From: Croceivirga radicis
Lineage (GTDB): Bacteria > Bacteroidota > Bacteroidia > Flavobacteriales > Flavobacteriaceae
DNA length: 64,000 bases
Direction of reading: 5' to 3'
Assembly (NCBI RefSeq): GCF_002072105.2
Contig: NZ_MTBC01000012.1
Location: forward strand, 37,543-101,542
This document shows positions 26,369-34,951 of this stretch, one piece after another; the first letter of the stretch is position 1, and every line of letters starts with the position of its first letter. The position numbers were made by a program, and so were the translations under genes. Under the pieces are notes generated by a model, which was given only the letters and a program-made list of their open reading frames with translations, ran no database searches and was not told where the DNA came from.

Positions 26369-27871
26369 TTATTTCTGCAAGGGTGTGCTTAGTATGTTGT
26401 AAAAAGCACGAATTCCGTAGGCCAATTGTCCAATTTTTAAATTCTCATTTGGGCTATGCTGGTTGTTATCCGGATTTACCATAGGAACAATAAAAGCAGG
26501 AATCTTTAATTCGTTTATAAATGGAGAAATAGGAACAGTACCACCCATTATGCGTATTTGTACCACATCTTGCCCAAAGGTGCTTTGTAGGGTATTGGCT
26601 AGGAACACCCCGTAAGGATTGTCTAAATCTGTACGAAAAGCATCGGTAACCCCACGTTCGGTAATGGTAATCAATTTGTCAAATTGTAAACGCTCCGCAT
26701 TTGTAGGTACGTGGTCTAGTACTTTAAAGCCTTGTTTGGCAATGTGTTCTTTTACTAATTTTTTTAGTCGGTTGCCATTGCTCTCTGGTACTAAGCGTAA
26801 GTCCAATTCGGCCGTAGCACTTTCTGGGACAATAGTTCTGGCGGCATCGCCTGTCCATCCAGAGCTTAGGCCACGAATGTTTAAACTAGGGAACTGTAAA
26901 GACTCTTGATAATAACTGCCAACTTTTTCCGCTGTTTTAAACTGAAGTTTTTCTTTGATTACAGCATCGTCATCCGGCACTTTTTTCAAAACCGCTTGGA
27001 TGTCATCATTTATAAAAATTCCATCATAGTACCCAGGAATGGTCACTTTGCCGTCCGTATCCTTCATACTTGCTAATAAATGGGCTAACCGGAATCCAGG
27101 ATTGGGAGCATAGTTTCCATAATGGCCACTATGTTGGGGTTTTATTGGTCCGTAGGTAGTTAAACTTAATGTGGTTATACCGCGGCAACCGTAAACCATA
27201 GTAGGTAATCCAGAGCCATGGCTTGGCCCATCTGAAATCACTAAAAAATCGGCAGCCAGTAGTTCTCTATATTGCTTTACCGCGTTAGGAAGGCTTTTGC
27301 TACCTTTTTCTTCTTCGCTATCTAAAATAATTTTGATGTTGTACGGAAATTCCTTGTCATCTTTTTTAAGTAAATCCAAGGCATGCAAAAACATCACTAT
27401 GGGTCCTTTATCATCAGAGGTAGAACGGCCAAACAGGCGCCAATCATAATTTATATCCTCATTTAGCGCAGAAAAATCTACAGTTTCAAAACCATTCTCA
27501 ACAGGTTTCTTAAGAACCGTATTGTACGGATTTGGTTGGTCCCACTTACTGGCGTCAACACCTTGGCCGTCTAAATGCATATAAAATAAGATTGTGGTTT
27601 TACCATCTTTCATTGGGGTGTTGGCAAAAAATAGCGGTAAACCTTCTGTGTCTAAGATAGCCGAATTAAATCCGCGTTTATCAAACTGTTTTTTTAACCA
27701 AAAGAGATTGTTGTCTATATCATCTGGGATTAGGGCATCATTGGGTATGGCTACAAATTCACGTAAATCTGTAATGGCAAGGGCAACCTCAGATTTTACT
27801 TTTGTAGAATCTTGGGCGGCTAATGTTGATGAAACACCAATGACAAGTAAGGCTAAAATAGTTCTGAACAT
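26369..27871 (-). CDS. Secreted M20-family metallopeptidase (dipeptidase-like)
   Basis: Exported zinc peptidase. The signal peptide is MFRTILALLVIGVSSTLAAQ. I use this ATG rather than the TTG at 27904, because it starts directly on the signal sequence. M20 metal and catalytic motifs are present: YMHLDGQGVD, FGRSTSDDKGP, LDSEEEKGSKS, and a C-terminal VNPDNNQHSPNENLKIG. The central dimerisation insert is of normal size (about 500 aa total). Periplasmic hydrolysis of dipeptides or modified amino acids is likely. It lies downstream of the trp operon on the same strand, separated by 51 bases. Confidence 0.87.
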   Translation of the reverse strand: MFRTILALLVIGVSSTLAAQDSTKVKSEVALAITDLREFVAIPNDALIPDDIDNNLFWLKKQFDKRGFNSAILDTEGLPLFFANTPMKDGKTTILFYMHLDGQGVDASKWDQPNPYNTVLKKPVENGFETVDFSALNEDINYDWRLFGRSTSDDKGPIVMFLHALDLLKKDDKEFPYNIKIILDSEEEKGSKSLPNAVKQYRELLAADFLVISDGPSHGSGLPTMVYGCRGITTLSLTTYGPIKPQHSGHYGNYAPNPGFRLAHLLASMKDTDGKVTIPGYYDGIFINDDIQAVLKKVPDDDAVIKEKLQFKTAEKVGSYYQESLQFPSLNIRGLSSGWTGDAARTIVPESATAELDLRLVPESNGNRLKKLVKEHIAKQGFKVLDHVPTNAERLQFDKLITITERGVTDAFRTDLDNPYGVFLANTLQSTFGQDVVQIRIMGGTVPISPFINELKIPAFIVPMVNPDNNQHSPNENLKIGQLAYGIRAFYNILSTPLQK

Positions 27872-27922
27872 GAAGAATAAATTGGTTAGTGAAAAATATC
27901 TCAAATTGTAACCTTATCCAAT

Positions 27923-28147
27923 TTATCCTGACTTTTTCTTTACAAGAGTAAGTGCAATTCTTCTTAGGAGTAACAAAAAAGGAAATCCGTGTAGCAGAAT
28001 ATCAAACCAATCCATGAATTTCATTCCTATGCCACCGCCTGAAACCCATTTAATTTTACCCCAAAGATGTGGTTCAGGAAAAAACGGGGCTAGCCCAAGC
28101 GTTAAGCATAGGAGTAATAGAATACGGAAATCGTCAATCCATTTCAT
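27923..28147 (-). CDS. Small membrane protein at the end of the trp operon
   Basis: A 74-aa protein with two hydrophobic segments (residues 8-25 and 50-68) and a basic C terminus (VKKKSG). Its ATG is one base after the trpA stop, so it is translated as the last member of the trp operon. I recognise no family. Nothing in the sequence links it to tryptophan transport or synthesis apart from position. Alternatively it is an unrelated gene that has come to share the transcript. Confidence 0.6.
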   Translation of the reverse strand: MKWIDDFRILLLLCLTLGLAPFFPEPHLWGKIKWVSGGGIGMKFMDWFDILLHGFPFLLLLRRIALTLVKKKSG

Positions 28148-28148
28148 A

Positions 28149-28910
28149 TTACCTAATCCCCTTCACAAAAGAATCAATTTCAGTAGTGCCGTGAGTGGTT
28201 AAATGTTTTATGAAGGCCGAGCCAATAATAGCCCCTTTAGCTCTAGAAGTGGCAGCTGTAAACGTTTCGTTATTGCTTATGCCAAAACCAACTACTTGAG
28301 GGTTTTTAAGCTTTAATCCATCAATTCGTTCAAAGTATTCTGTTTGTTCGTTTCCAAATCCGCTTTTAGCACCCGTGGTACTTGCAGAACTTACCATGTA
28401 AATAAATCCTTCAGAAGCTGCATCTATCTGGCGAATCCTAGCTTCGCTGGTTTGTGGTGTTATTAAGAACACATTGATTAAACCGTGTGCTTTAAAAATT
28501 GCTTCATATTCTTCCAAGTATACATCCAAAGGTAAATCTGGGAGTATGAGTCCATCAATCCCCAGCTCCTCACATTTTTTACAGAACGCCTCTACACCAT
28601 ATTGCAAAACTGGGTTAAAATACCCCATAATAATCAGAGGAATGGAAACCCTTTTTCTGATATCCTTTAATTGCTCAAAAAGTTTGCTCGTAGTCATACC
28701 GTTTTTAAGAGCAGCGGTAGAGCTTTCTTGTATGGTAGGGCCGTCTGCTAAGGGGTCGCTAAACGGTAGTCCAATTTCTATCATGTCTACCCCGGCTTTT
28801 TCCAGTTCTTCAATAACCGTTACGGTATCCTCTAATTTTGGATAGCCAGCAGTGAAATATATAGAAAGTAACTTTTGTTCTTCTTGTAATTTTTGGTTTA
28901 TTCTATTCAT
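28149..28910 (-). CDS. trpA: Tryptophan synthase alpha chain
   Basis: Cleaves indole-3-glycerol phosphate to indole and glyceraldehyde-3-phosphate. It is a TIM barrel with catalytic Glu45 (DMIEIGLPFSDP) and Asp56 (PLADGP) at the expected spacing. The loop SSASTTGAKSG and the phosphate-binding GFGISN are present. At 253 aa it is complete. It is penultimate in the minus-strand operon trpEGDCFBA and is separated from trpB by 74 bases. Confidence 0.97.
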   Translation of the reverse strand: MNRINQKLQEEQKLLSIYFTAGYPKLEDTVTVIEELEKAGVDMIEIGLPFSDPLADGPTIQESSTAALKNGMTTSKLFEQLKDIRKRVSIPLIIMGYFNPVLQYGVEAFCKKCEELGIDGLILPDLPLDVYLEEYEAIFKAHGLINVFLITPQTSEARIRQIDAASEGFIYMVSSASTTGAKSGFGNEQTEYFERIDGLKLKNPQVVGFGISNNETFTAATSRAKGAIIGSAFIKHLTTHGTTEIDSFVKGIR

Positions 28911-28984
28911 CTAAAATAGTTTTAGGTATGAAGGTTTGCCTTTTTATTCCTAAGTTTTTGTTCCCGAAATCTTAAGTGGGATAA

Positions 28985-30172
28985 CTACAGTTTAAAATAA
29001 TCTATATACGTCTGTAAATCTTTATCCCCACGTCCAGATAAACTAATGACCACAACATCATCGGGTTTAAACGTTTTATACTTAAATAGTGCTAAGGCAT
29101 GAGAGGTTTCTATAGCGGGAATGATACCCTCTAGTTGGGTTAATTCTAAGCCCGCTTCCATGGCTTCATCATCTGTAGCCGAGTAAAATTCGCCCCGTCC
29201 AGATTTGTACAAATGCGAATGTAAGGGCCCAACTCCGGGATAATCTAGACCTGCAGAGATAGAATAAGGTTCTGTAATTTGCCCGTCTTTCGTTTGCATT
29301 AATAGTGTTTTACAACCGTGAATAATACCTTCTTTACCCAATTTGGAAGTAGCGGCACTTTCACCAGAATTTACACCTTTGCCAGCCGCTTCTACTGCAA
29401 TAATGCCTACTTCTTTTTCATCTAAAAAGTGATAGTACGTGCCAGCAGCATTACTACCGCCACCAATACAGGCTACTACATAGTCTGGAAGTTCGCGTCC
29501 TTCTTTTTCTTTTAATTGCCATTTTATTTCTTCGGATATTACCGATTGAAATCTGGTAACCATATCCGGGTAAGGGTGTGGACCAATGGCAGAACCAATT
29601 ATGTAGTGGGTGTCTACTGGGTTGTTAATCCAATCTCTAATAGCTTCATTGGTAGCATCCTTTAAGGTTCTACTACCAGACAATGCAGGTTTTACCGTAG
29701 CGCCAAGCATTTTCATACGGGCTACGTTGGGTGCTTGTCTTGCAATGTCTATCTCTCCCATATACACCACACAATCAATCCCCATTAGGGCACAAACCGT
29801 TGCCGTAGCTACCCCATGTTGGCCAGCGCCAGTTTCTGCAATGATACGTTTTTTACCCAGTTTTTTGGCCATTAAAATCTGACCTATGGTATTGTTAACC
29901 TTGTGTGCCCCGGTATGGTTTAAATCTTCTCGTTTTAGATAAACCTTACAATTGTATTTTTCTGATAAACGATTGGCGAAATACAATGGACTAGGACGGC
30001 CCACGTAGTCTTTCAAAAGCTGATGAAATTCTTTTTGAAAATCATCTTGGTACATCAACTTTAAATAATTTTGGCGTAGCTCTTCTACGTTAGGGTAGAG
30101 CATTTCTGGAATAAATGCGCCGCCAAAATCCCCGTAATATCCGCGGTCATCTACGTGATACTTCATCGTCAA
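28985..30172 (-). CDS. trpB: Tryptophan synthase beta chain
   Basis: PLP enzyme joining indole to serine. The Schiff-base Lys is Lys91 in HTGAHKVNNT, followed by ETGAGQHGVATA and the phosphate loop CIGGGSNAAGT. The C terminus has LSGRGDKD. At 395 aa it is a standard TrpB1. The start overlaps the end of trpF by 26 bases (or 20 if the second ATG is used), so the two are translationally coupled. Confidence 0.97.
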   Translation of the reverse strand: MTMKYHVDDRGYYGDFGGAFIPEMLYPNVEELRQNYLKLMYQDDFQKEFHQLLKDYVGRPSPLYFANRLSEKYNCKVYLKREDLNHTGAHKVNNTIGQILMAKKLGKKRIIAETGAGQHGVATATVCALMGIDCVVYMGEIDIARQAPNVARMKMLGATVKPALSGSRTLKDATNEAIRDWINNPVDTHYIIGSAIGPHPYPDMVTRFQSVISEEIKWQLKEKEGRELPDYVVACIGGGSNAAGTYYHFLDEKEVGIIAVEAAGKGVNSGESAATSKLGKEGIIHGCKTLLMQTKDGQITEPYSISAGLDYPGVGPLHSHLYKSGRGEFYSATDDEAMEAGLELTQLEGIIPAIETSHALALFKYKTFKPDDVVVISLSGRGDKDLQTYIDYFKL

Positions 30173-30776
30173 TTCTTTTTTTAAATGCTATTAGTTTTTC
30201 AATGTCTTTTTTTCCAGGTTTGGTTTCAAACCTACTGTTCACATCTATGGCATAACAGTATTTGGCCTCTGGCCGATATAAAAAAGTTAATACTTCATCT
30301 ATATTTTCTAATCCTATACCGCCGCTTAAAAAATAGGGTTTGGTAGACGGATAGTTCTCCAAGACTTCCCAATCAAACGTGTAACCGTTGCCTCCTGGAT
30401 TTTTCCCTTTGGTATCAAAAAGGTAATAGTCGCACACGTCCTCGTACGGTTTCAATACAGAAAAATCAAAGCTATCTGCAATACCAAATACCTTAATTAC
30501 TTTAATGTTGAGGTTGCTTATGCGCTCACATAATTCTGGTGGTTCTTGACCATGCAATTGCACCATTTGCAACCCATGTAGGCTTACTTTTTTTAAAATT
30601 TCTTCTATGGATGCATTTACAAAAACACCTACTTTGCTCACCTTTCTGGTGATTGTGGGGATAACCCCAACAAGATTACGAGGCGATTTATCATAGAATA
30701 TAAATCCCATATAGTCTGGCGCTATAGCCGCTACTTCTTTGGGGTTATATTTCATTCCGCAAACCTTTAGTTTCAT
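30147..30776 (-). CDS. trpF: Phosphoribosylanthranilate isomerase
   Basis: Amadori rearrangement step of tryptophan synthesis. The N-terminal KVCGMKYNPKE contains the catalytic Cys, and the barrel continues with VQLHGQEPPELC, DYYLFDTKGKNPGG (catalytic Asp) and FLSGGIGLENI. The C-terminal DVNSRFETKPGKKD is family-typical. At 209 aa it is a separate monofunctional enzyme. It starts three bases after the trpC stop. Confidence 0.96.
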   Translation of the reverse strand: MKLKVCGMKYNPKEVAAIAPDYMGFIFYDKSPRNLVGVIPTITRKVSKVGVFVNASIEEILKKVSLHGLQMVQLHGQEPPELCERISNLNIKVIKVFGIADSFDFSVLKPYEDVCDYYLFDTKGKNPGGNGYTFDWEVLENYPSTKPYFLSGGIGLENIDEVLTFLYRPEAKYCYAIDVNSRFETKPGKKDIEKLIAFKKRIDDEVSRR

Positions 30777-30779
30777 GGC

Positions 30780-31568
30780 CTACACGTTTTGTAAAGCATT
30801 AATAAAATCTAGGGCGCTTTGCCCTGGATTTTCGGTTTTCATAAAGTTTTCACCTATTAAAAAACCTTGGTAACCGTATTGTTTTAGCTCATTTATGGCA
30901 GCTACGGAACTAATACCGCTTTCAGAGACTTTTACAAAATCGTCTGGTATTTGTGTAGCAAGTTCTTTACTGGTTTCTAAGCTAACCTCAAAGGTTTTTA
31001 GGTTACGGTTGTTTACGCCCAACATATCTAAACTAGGCATGATGGATTTTTGTAATTCTGCCTCATTATGTACTTCTAGCAATACGTCCATTCCTAAACT
31101 TTTTGCCAGTTCTGATAGTGATTTAATTTCTTTTTGCGAAAGCACTGCAGCTATTAAAAGAATAACATCTGCGCCGTGTGCTTTGGCTTCTAGCACTTGG
31201 TATTCATCTATCATAAATTCCTTGCGAAGCAGTGGCATGGTAACACATGCTCTAGCCAATAACAAATCTTCAATAGAACCTCCAAAGTATTTAATATCCG
31301 TAAGTACACTCATACCACACACGCCAGCATTTTCATAACCTTTGGCAACCATTCCTACATTGGTACTTTGGTTTATTGTCTGCTTGCTGGGCGAGCGTCT
31401 TTTGTGTTCTGCAATAATACCAGATTGGCTATTTCTCAAGGCGGTAGACAAGGATGCACCGGTTCTATTAAAAAGAACGGATTTTTCCAATTGGGTAGTA
31501 GGAATCAACCCTTTTTTTAAATCAACTTCTTTTTTTTTGTCAGCAACTATTTTATCTAGGATGTTCAT
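30780..31568 (-). CDS. trpC: Indole-3-glycerol-phosphate synthase
   Basis: Ring-closing step to indole-glycerol phosphate. The start is placed at the ATG giving MNILDKIVADKKKEV, the usual TrpC N terminus; the upstream 23 in-frame codons are Asn/Ser-rich and not conserved-looking. Motifs include IAEHKRRSPSK with catalytic Lys, LLRKEFMIDEYQV, LEVHNEAEL, LGVNNRNLKTFEV and SESGISS. Calculated length is 262 aa. It is separated from trpD by 95 bases with no clear terminator. Confidence 0.95.
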   Translation of the reverse strand: MNILDKIVADKKKEVDLKKGLIPTTQLEKSVLFNRTGASLSTALRNSQSGIIAEHKRRSPSKQTINQSTNVGMVAKGYENAGVCGMSVLTDIKYFGGSIEDLLLARACVTMPLLRKEFMIDEYQVLEAKAHGADVILLIAAVLSQKEIKSLSELAKSLGMDVLLEVHNEAELQKSIMPSLDMLGVNNRNLKTFEVSLETSKELATQIPDDFVKVSESGISSVAAINELKQYGYQGFLIGENFMKTENPGQSALDFINALQNV

Positions 31569-31663
31569 GTTTTCTTTATTTATTTCTTCTTTTTCTATGG
31601 ACGAAAAAGAATTTGATAATCTAGCTTTATTAAACAATTATTTAAAGCATCAACCAGTAATCA

Positions 31664-32656
31664 CTAATTACTCAATGCCCTTAACTTGTTTAAAGCCAAA
31701 AGTCCCTTGCCGTTTAAAAGCGATTCTTTTGCTTTTTCAAAACCTTCTTTAGGCGTGCAATTCTCTACCGTAGCAATGGCCACGCCTGCGTTGGCGCAGA
31801 CTACATTATTTTGTGCTTCTGTACCTTTGCCATTTAGTATATTCAGGAAAATTTGAGCAGAATCCGCAACATCATCGCCACCAACAATTTCAGAAGCTTT
31901 TACCGCTTGTATGCCAAAATCTACGGGTTCTAGCATGCTTTCTGTACCATTAGAAATGGTCTTGGTAGCACCTGTTAAACTAATCTCATCATAACCGTCT
32001 AACGCATGTAATACGGTAAAATTCTTATCTGTGTTTTGATACAGATAGCCGTACATACGCGCTAGCTCTAGGTTAAAAACCCCTACCATTTGGTTTTTAG
32101 GAAAGGCAGGATTTACCATAGGGCCTAGCATGTTAAAAAAAGTTTTAACGGCCAATTCTTTACGGATTGGACCAACATTTTTCATGGCTGGGTGAAACAA
32201 TGGGGCATGGAGCACGCAAATACCCGCTTCCTCCATGGATTTTTTAAGAAAATCGGCTTCATTGCTAAATTTAATACCTAAAAACTCCATGACATTACTA
32301 CTTCCACATTTGGAAGAAACCCCATAATTACCATGTTTGGTTACATGAATACCCGCACCAGCGGTAACAAATGAGGCTAGAGTAGAGATGTTAAATGTGT
32401 CTTTGCCGTCTCCGCCTGTTCCACAAAGGTCTATGGGATTGTAATCGCTTAAATCCACAGCAACGCACAATTCTAACAAGGCGTCTCTAAAACCTTCTAA
32501 TTCCTCTATTGTGATGCTACGCATCATGTAAACAGTTAGGAAAGCCGCTATCTGACTGGTGTTATAATCGCCCTTGGCAATATTGACCAGGATTTGTTTG
32601 GCATCGTCCTTAGACAGGATTTCGTGATTAATTAATCTATTTAGTGTCTCTTTCAT
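31664..32656 (-). CDS. trpD: Anthranilate phosphoribosyltransferase
   Basis: Transfers the phosphoribosyl group from PRPP to anthranilate. The glycine-rich PRPP loop LCGTGGDGKDTFNIST (about residues 77-92) is intact. So are KHGNYGVSSKCGSSNVME and the GPMVNP segment. At 330 aa it is monofunctional, not fused to TrpG. It lies between trpG (119 bases upstream) and trpC. Confidence 0.97.
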   Translation of the reverse strand: MKETLNRLINHEILSKDDAKQILVNIAKGDYNTSQIAAFLTVYMMRSITIEELEGFRDALLELCVAVDLSDYNPIDLCGTGGDGKDTFNISTLASFVTAGAGIHVTKHGNYGVSSKCGSSNVMEFLGIKFSNEADFLKKSMEEAGICVLHAPLFHPAMKNVGPIRKELAVKTFFNMLGPMVNPAFPKNQMVGVFNLELARMYGYLYQNTDKNFTVLHALDGYDEISLTGATKTISNGTESMLEPVDFGIQAVKASEIVGGDDVADSAQIFLNILNGKGTEAQNNVVCANAGVAIATVENCTPKEGFEKAKESLLNGKGLLALNKLRALSN

Positions 32657-32775
32657 TCACTTTACTTTTTTTCCGCTAGGCCGGAACTTGCTTTTAGCTA
32701 TTTCTTCAATTGTATGTCAAAACTTGGAGTTACGTAGCTCCTTTAAAATGACCTTATTTATATCTTTTTACCTTG

Positions 32776-33342
32776 CTATGAACCTACTAACCAGTTCTGC
32801 AACATTTGTTTACCTTCTGGAGTTAAAACGGATTCTGGGTGAAACTGAACCCCTCTAACATCATGGGTTTTATGTTTTAGGGACATAATTTGACCATTTT
32901 CATCAAAAGAGGTGGCTTCCAAACATTCTGGTAATTCTTTGTTCACTACCCAAGAATGGTACCTGCCAACTTGTATTTTTTTAGGTAATCCTTTAAAAAT
33001 ATAGTCTTCTCCCGTAATTTCTATTTCTGTAGCAATACCATGGTAAACTTGGTCTAGATTCACTAAGCTACCACCATAAACTTCTCCAATGGCTTGTTGC
33101 CCCAAACAGACCCCAAATATTTTTTTGGTGGCCCCGTACGTTTCAATAATAGGTTTTAACAAACCAGCCTCGTCTGGGATACCAGGACCTGGAGAAAGCA
33201 CAATTAATTCATAATCAGCAACCTCTTCCAGGGTTAATTGGTCATTTCGTTTTACAATTACCTCGCAATCCAATTCTTCTAGATAGTGCACTAGGTTATA
33301 GGTGAAACTATCGTAATTGTCAATCATTAATACTTTCTTCAT
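32776..33342 (-). CDS. trpG: Anthranilate synthase component II (glutamine amidotransferase)
   Basis: Supplies ammonia from glutamine to TrpE. The class-I amidotransferase triad is visible: nucleophile Cys79 in GVCLGQQA and the C-terminal His-Glu in VQFHPES. The oxyanion strand LSPGPGIP is also present. The start is taken at the ATG at 33342 (MKKVLMIDNYDSF), one base after the trpE stop, rather than the in-frame TTG further up. At 188 aa it is normal. The trpE-trpG junction implies translational coupling and equal stoichiometry. Confidence 0.96.
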   Translation of the reverse strand: MKKVLMIDNYDSFTYNLVHYLEELDCEVIVKRNDQLTLEEVADYELIVLSPGPGIPDEAGLLKPIIETYGATKKIFGVCLGQQAIGEVYGGSLVNLDQVYHGIATEIEITGEDYIFKGLPKKIQVGRYHSWVVNKELPECLEATSFDENGQIMSLKHKTHDVRGVQFHPESVLTPEGKQMLQNWLVGS

Positions 33343-33343
33343 C

Positions 33344-34744
33344 TTAGATAGTTTCTGCAATTTCTAAGGCTTTATTTAAAGCGCCAAGTTTGTTGTATGT
33401 TTCTTGTAACTCGTCTTCTGGGTTAGATGCAGCAACCAAACCGGCACCAGCTTGGTAATACAATTCGTGATTTTTGCTTAGGAACGTTCTAATCATAATA
33501 GCATGATTAAAGTTGCCGTTAAAATCCATGAATCCAATTGCACCACCATAATAGCCTCTACTGGTTTTCTCATATTTTTCTATGAGCTGCATGGCCATAT
33601 GCTTGGGCGCGCCACTTAAAGTACCTGCTGGGAAAGTGTCTGCAACTATTTTTAAAGTTGGTATATCTTCCTTTTTCATCCCAGTAACCTTGGAAACCAA
33701 ATGGATAACGTGAGAAAAGTATTGTACCTCTCTATAGGTTTCTACATTTACCGTATTGCCGTTTCTACTTAAATCGTTACGGGCCAAATCTACTAGCATT
33801 ACATGTTCGCTGTTTTCCTTGTCGTCTGCTGCTAGCTTTTTGGCTAGTTCTGCGTCTCTTTCATCGTTGCCTGTACGCTTGTACGTACCGGCTATGGGGT
33901 GAATTTCTGCTTTGCCATCTTTAACGATAAGCTGTGCTTCTGGGCTACTTCCAAAGATTTTAAAATCGCCATAATCAAAAAAGAAAAGGTACGGGGATGG
34001 ATTTATGGAGCGTAGCGCACGGTATACGTTAAACTCATCTCCCTTAAATTTTTGGGTGAACCGTCTTGATAGAACCAATTGAAAAACATCTCCTCTTTGG
34101 CAATGTTTTTTGGCTATCTCTACATGCTTTTTGTACTCAACGTCTTCTAGATTAGAGATAGGAGCGCCAACTCGATTAAAATTGTACGAAGCAAAAGTTC
34201 TGATGTTGAACAAACGCTCAATCTCTTCTAAGTTGTTTTCAGATTCGTAACAATGGGCAAATAAATAGGCTTCGTTTTTAAAGTGGTTAATGGCAATGAT
34301 ATTCTGGTATACCGCATAGTAGATATCTGGAATATTTACGGAATCATCTTTTTTTCTAAGTGCTAAATCTTCAAAATATCTTACAGCATCATATGCCATA
34401 AAGCCAAACAGCCCGTTGGTTATAAATTTGAAATCATGTTCTGGCGCCTTAAAACTTTTTGCGAAAGCATCTACTTCTGCTACAACATCTGTTTCTGGGG
34501 TAATATTGGTTACGGAAATGGTGCCATCTGGATATTGTTTTTCCAAAACTTCATTTTCTACCTTAATATGTGCAATAGGGTTGCAGCAGATGTAAGAAAA
34601 GCTATTATCGTTGGCGTGGTAGTCACTACTTTCTAATAATATGCTATTAGGAAACTTATCCCTAATTTTTAAATACACACTTACCGGCGTAATGGTGTCT
34701 GCCAGTATTTGCTTGTAGTGTGTTTTAAGTTCAAATTGTTTCAT
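33344..34744 (-). CDS. trpE: Anthranilate synthase component I
   Basis: Converts chorismate to anthranilate, the committed step and normally the target of tryptophan feedback inhibition. The N-terminal regulatory region includes LLESSDYHAND, close to the LLES feedback motif. The catalytic chorismate-binding domain has FQLVLSRRF, PSPYLFFFDYG, HPIAGTYKRTG, AGTLSGAPKHMAM and the final QAGAGLVAASNPEDE. At 466 aa it is complete. It is the first structural gene after the attenuator and leader peptide described at 34798-34911. Confidence 0.97.
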   Translation of the reverse strand: MKQFELKTHYKQILADTITPVSVYLKIRDKFPNSILLESSDYHANDNSFSYICCNPIAHIKVENEVLEKQYPDGTISVTNITPETDVVAEVDAFAKSFKAPEHDFKFITNGLFGFMAYDAVRYFEDLALRKKDDSVNIPDIYYAVYQNIIAINHFKNEAYLFAHCYESENNLEEIERLFNIRTFASYNFNRVGAPISNLEDVEYKKHVEIAKKHCQRGDVFQLVLSRRFTQKFKGDEFNVYRALRSINPSPYLFFFDYGDFKIFGSSPEAQLIVKDGKAEIHPIAGTYKRTGNDERDAELAKKLAADDKENSEHVMLVDLARNDLSRNGNTVNVETYREVQYFSHVIHLVSKVTGMKKEDIPTLKIVADTFPAGTLSGAPKHMAMQLIEKYEKTSRGYYGGAIGFMDFNGNFNHAIMIRTFLSKNHELYYQAGAGLVAASNPEDELQETYNKLGALNKALEIAETI

Positions 34745-34797
34745 TTTTAGGGTTCTTTGCGGTATGCTGTTAAAATTTTAGTTGTGATGTAAAATGG

Positions 34798-34829
34798 AAA
34801 AAGGCCTGTCGTGATGACAAGCCTTTTTC
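34798..34829 (-). terminator. Attenuator terminator of the trp operon
   Basis: On the minus strand AAAAAGGCTTGTC and GACAGGCCTTTTT form a 13-bp stem (one T-G wobble) around a 5-nt loop and end in a U-tract. It lies between the leader peptide and trpE, 53 bases before the trpE start. The loop plus the first bases of the 3' arm (TCACGAC) are complementary over 7 nt to GTCGTGA at the end of the leader ORF. That gives a candidate antiterminator. Confidence 0.88.
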
Positions 34830-34854
34830 TAATATTATTATAGGTAGGACTAGC

Positions 34855-34911
34855 TCACGACGTTATTCGTAAGATACTCCACCACCAATTATTTTTTGTA
34901 AACATTTTCAT
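34855..34911 (-). CDS. trpL: trp operon leader peptide
   Basis: An 18-codon ORF, MKMFTKNNWWWSILRITS followed by TGA. Three consecutive Trp codons occupy 34879-34887. It sits upstream of trpE and 25 bases before a strong intrinsic terminator, exactly the arrangement of ribosome-mediated transcription attenuation. A ribosome stalled at the Trp codons would leave the 3' end of this ORF (GTCGTGA) free to pair with the terminator loop region. One reaching the stop codon would cover it. A second in-frame ATG at codon 3 is an alternative start. The peptide itself probably has no function after translation. Confidence 0.88.
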   Translation of the reverse strand: MKMFTKNNWWWSILRITS

Positions 34912-34916
34912 TGCCG

Positions 34917-34947
34917 TAAATATAGGAATGAAAATTTAATTGACCAA
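34917..34947 (-). promoter_or_regulatory. Predicted trp operon promoter
   Basis: On the minus strand TTG (34947-34945) and TATATTTA (34924-34917) are separated by 20 nt, close to TTG / TAnnTTTG with one mismatch. The predicted start of transcription falls at or within a base or two of the leader peptide ATG (34911). Confidence 0.45.
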
Positions 34948-34951
34948 TAAA

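Noticed and set aside
30895..31338. 147-codon plus-strand frame opposite trpC
   Set aside because: It overlaps conserved trpC motifs on the other strand and has Ser/Leu-rich low-information sequence typical of antisense frames.
31569..31663. Possible small ORF or fused N terminus in the trpD-trpC gap
   Set aside because: The 23 codons upstream of the trpC ATG are in frame but Asn/Ser-rich and unlike TrpC N termini. The ATG at 31568 gives the normal protein start.
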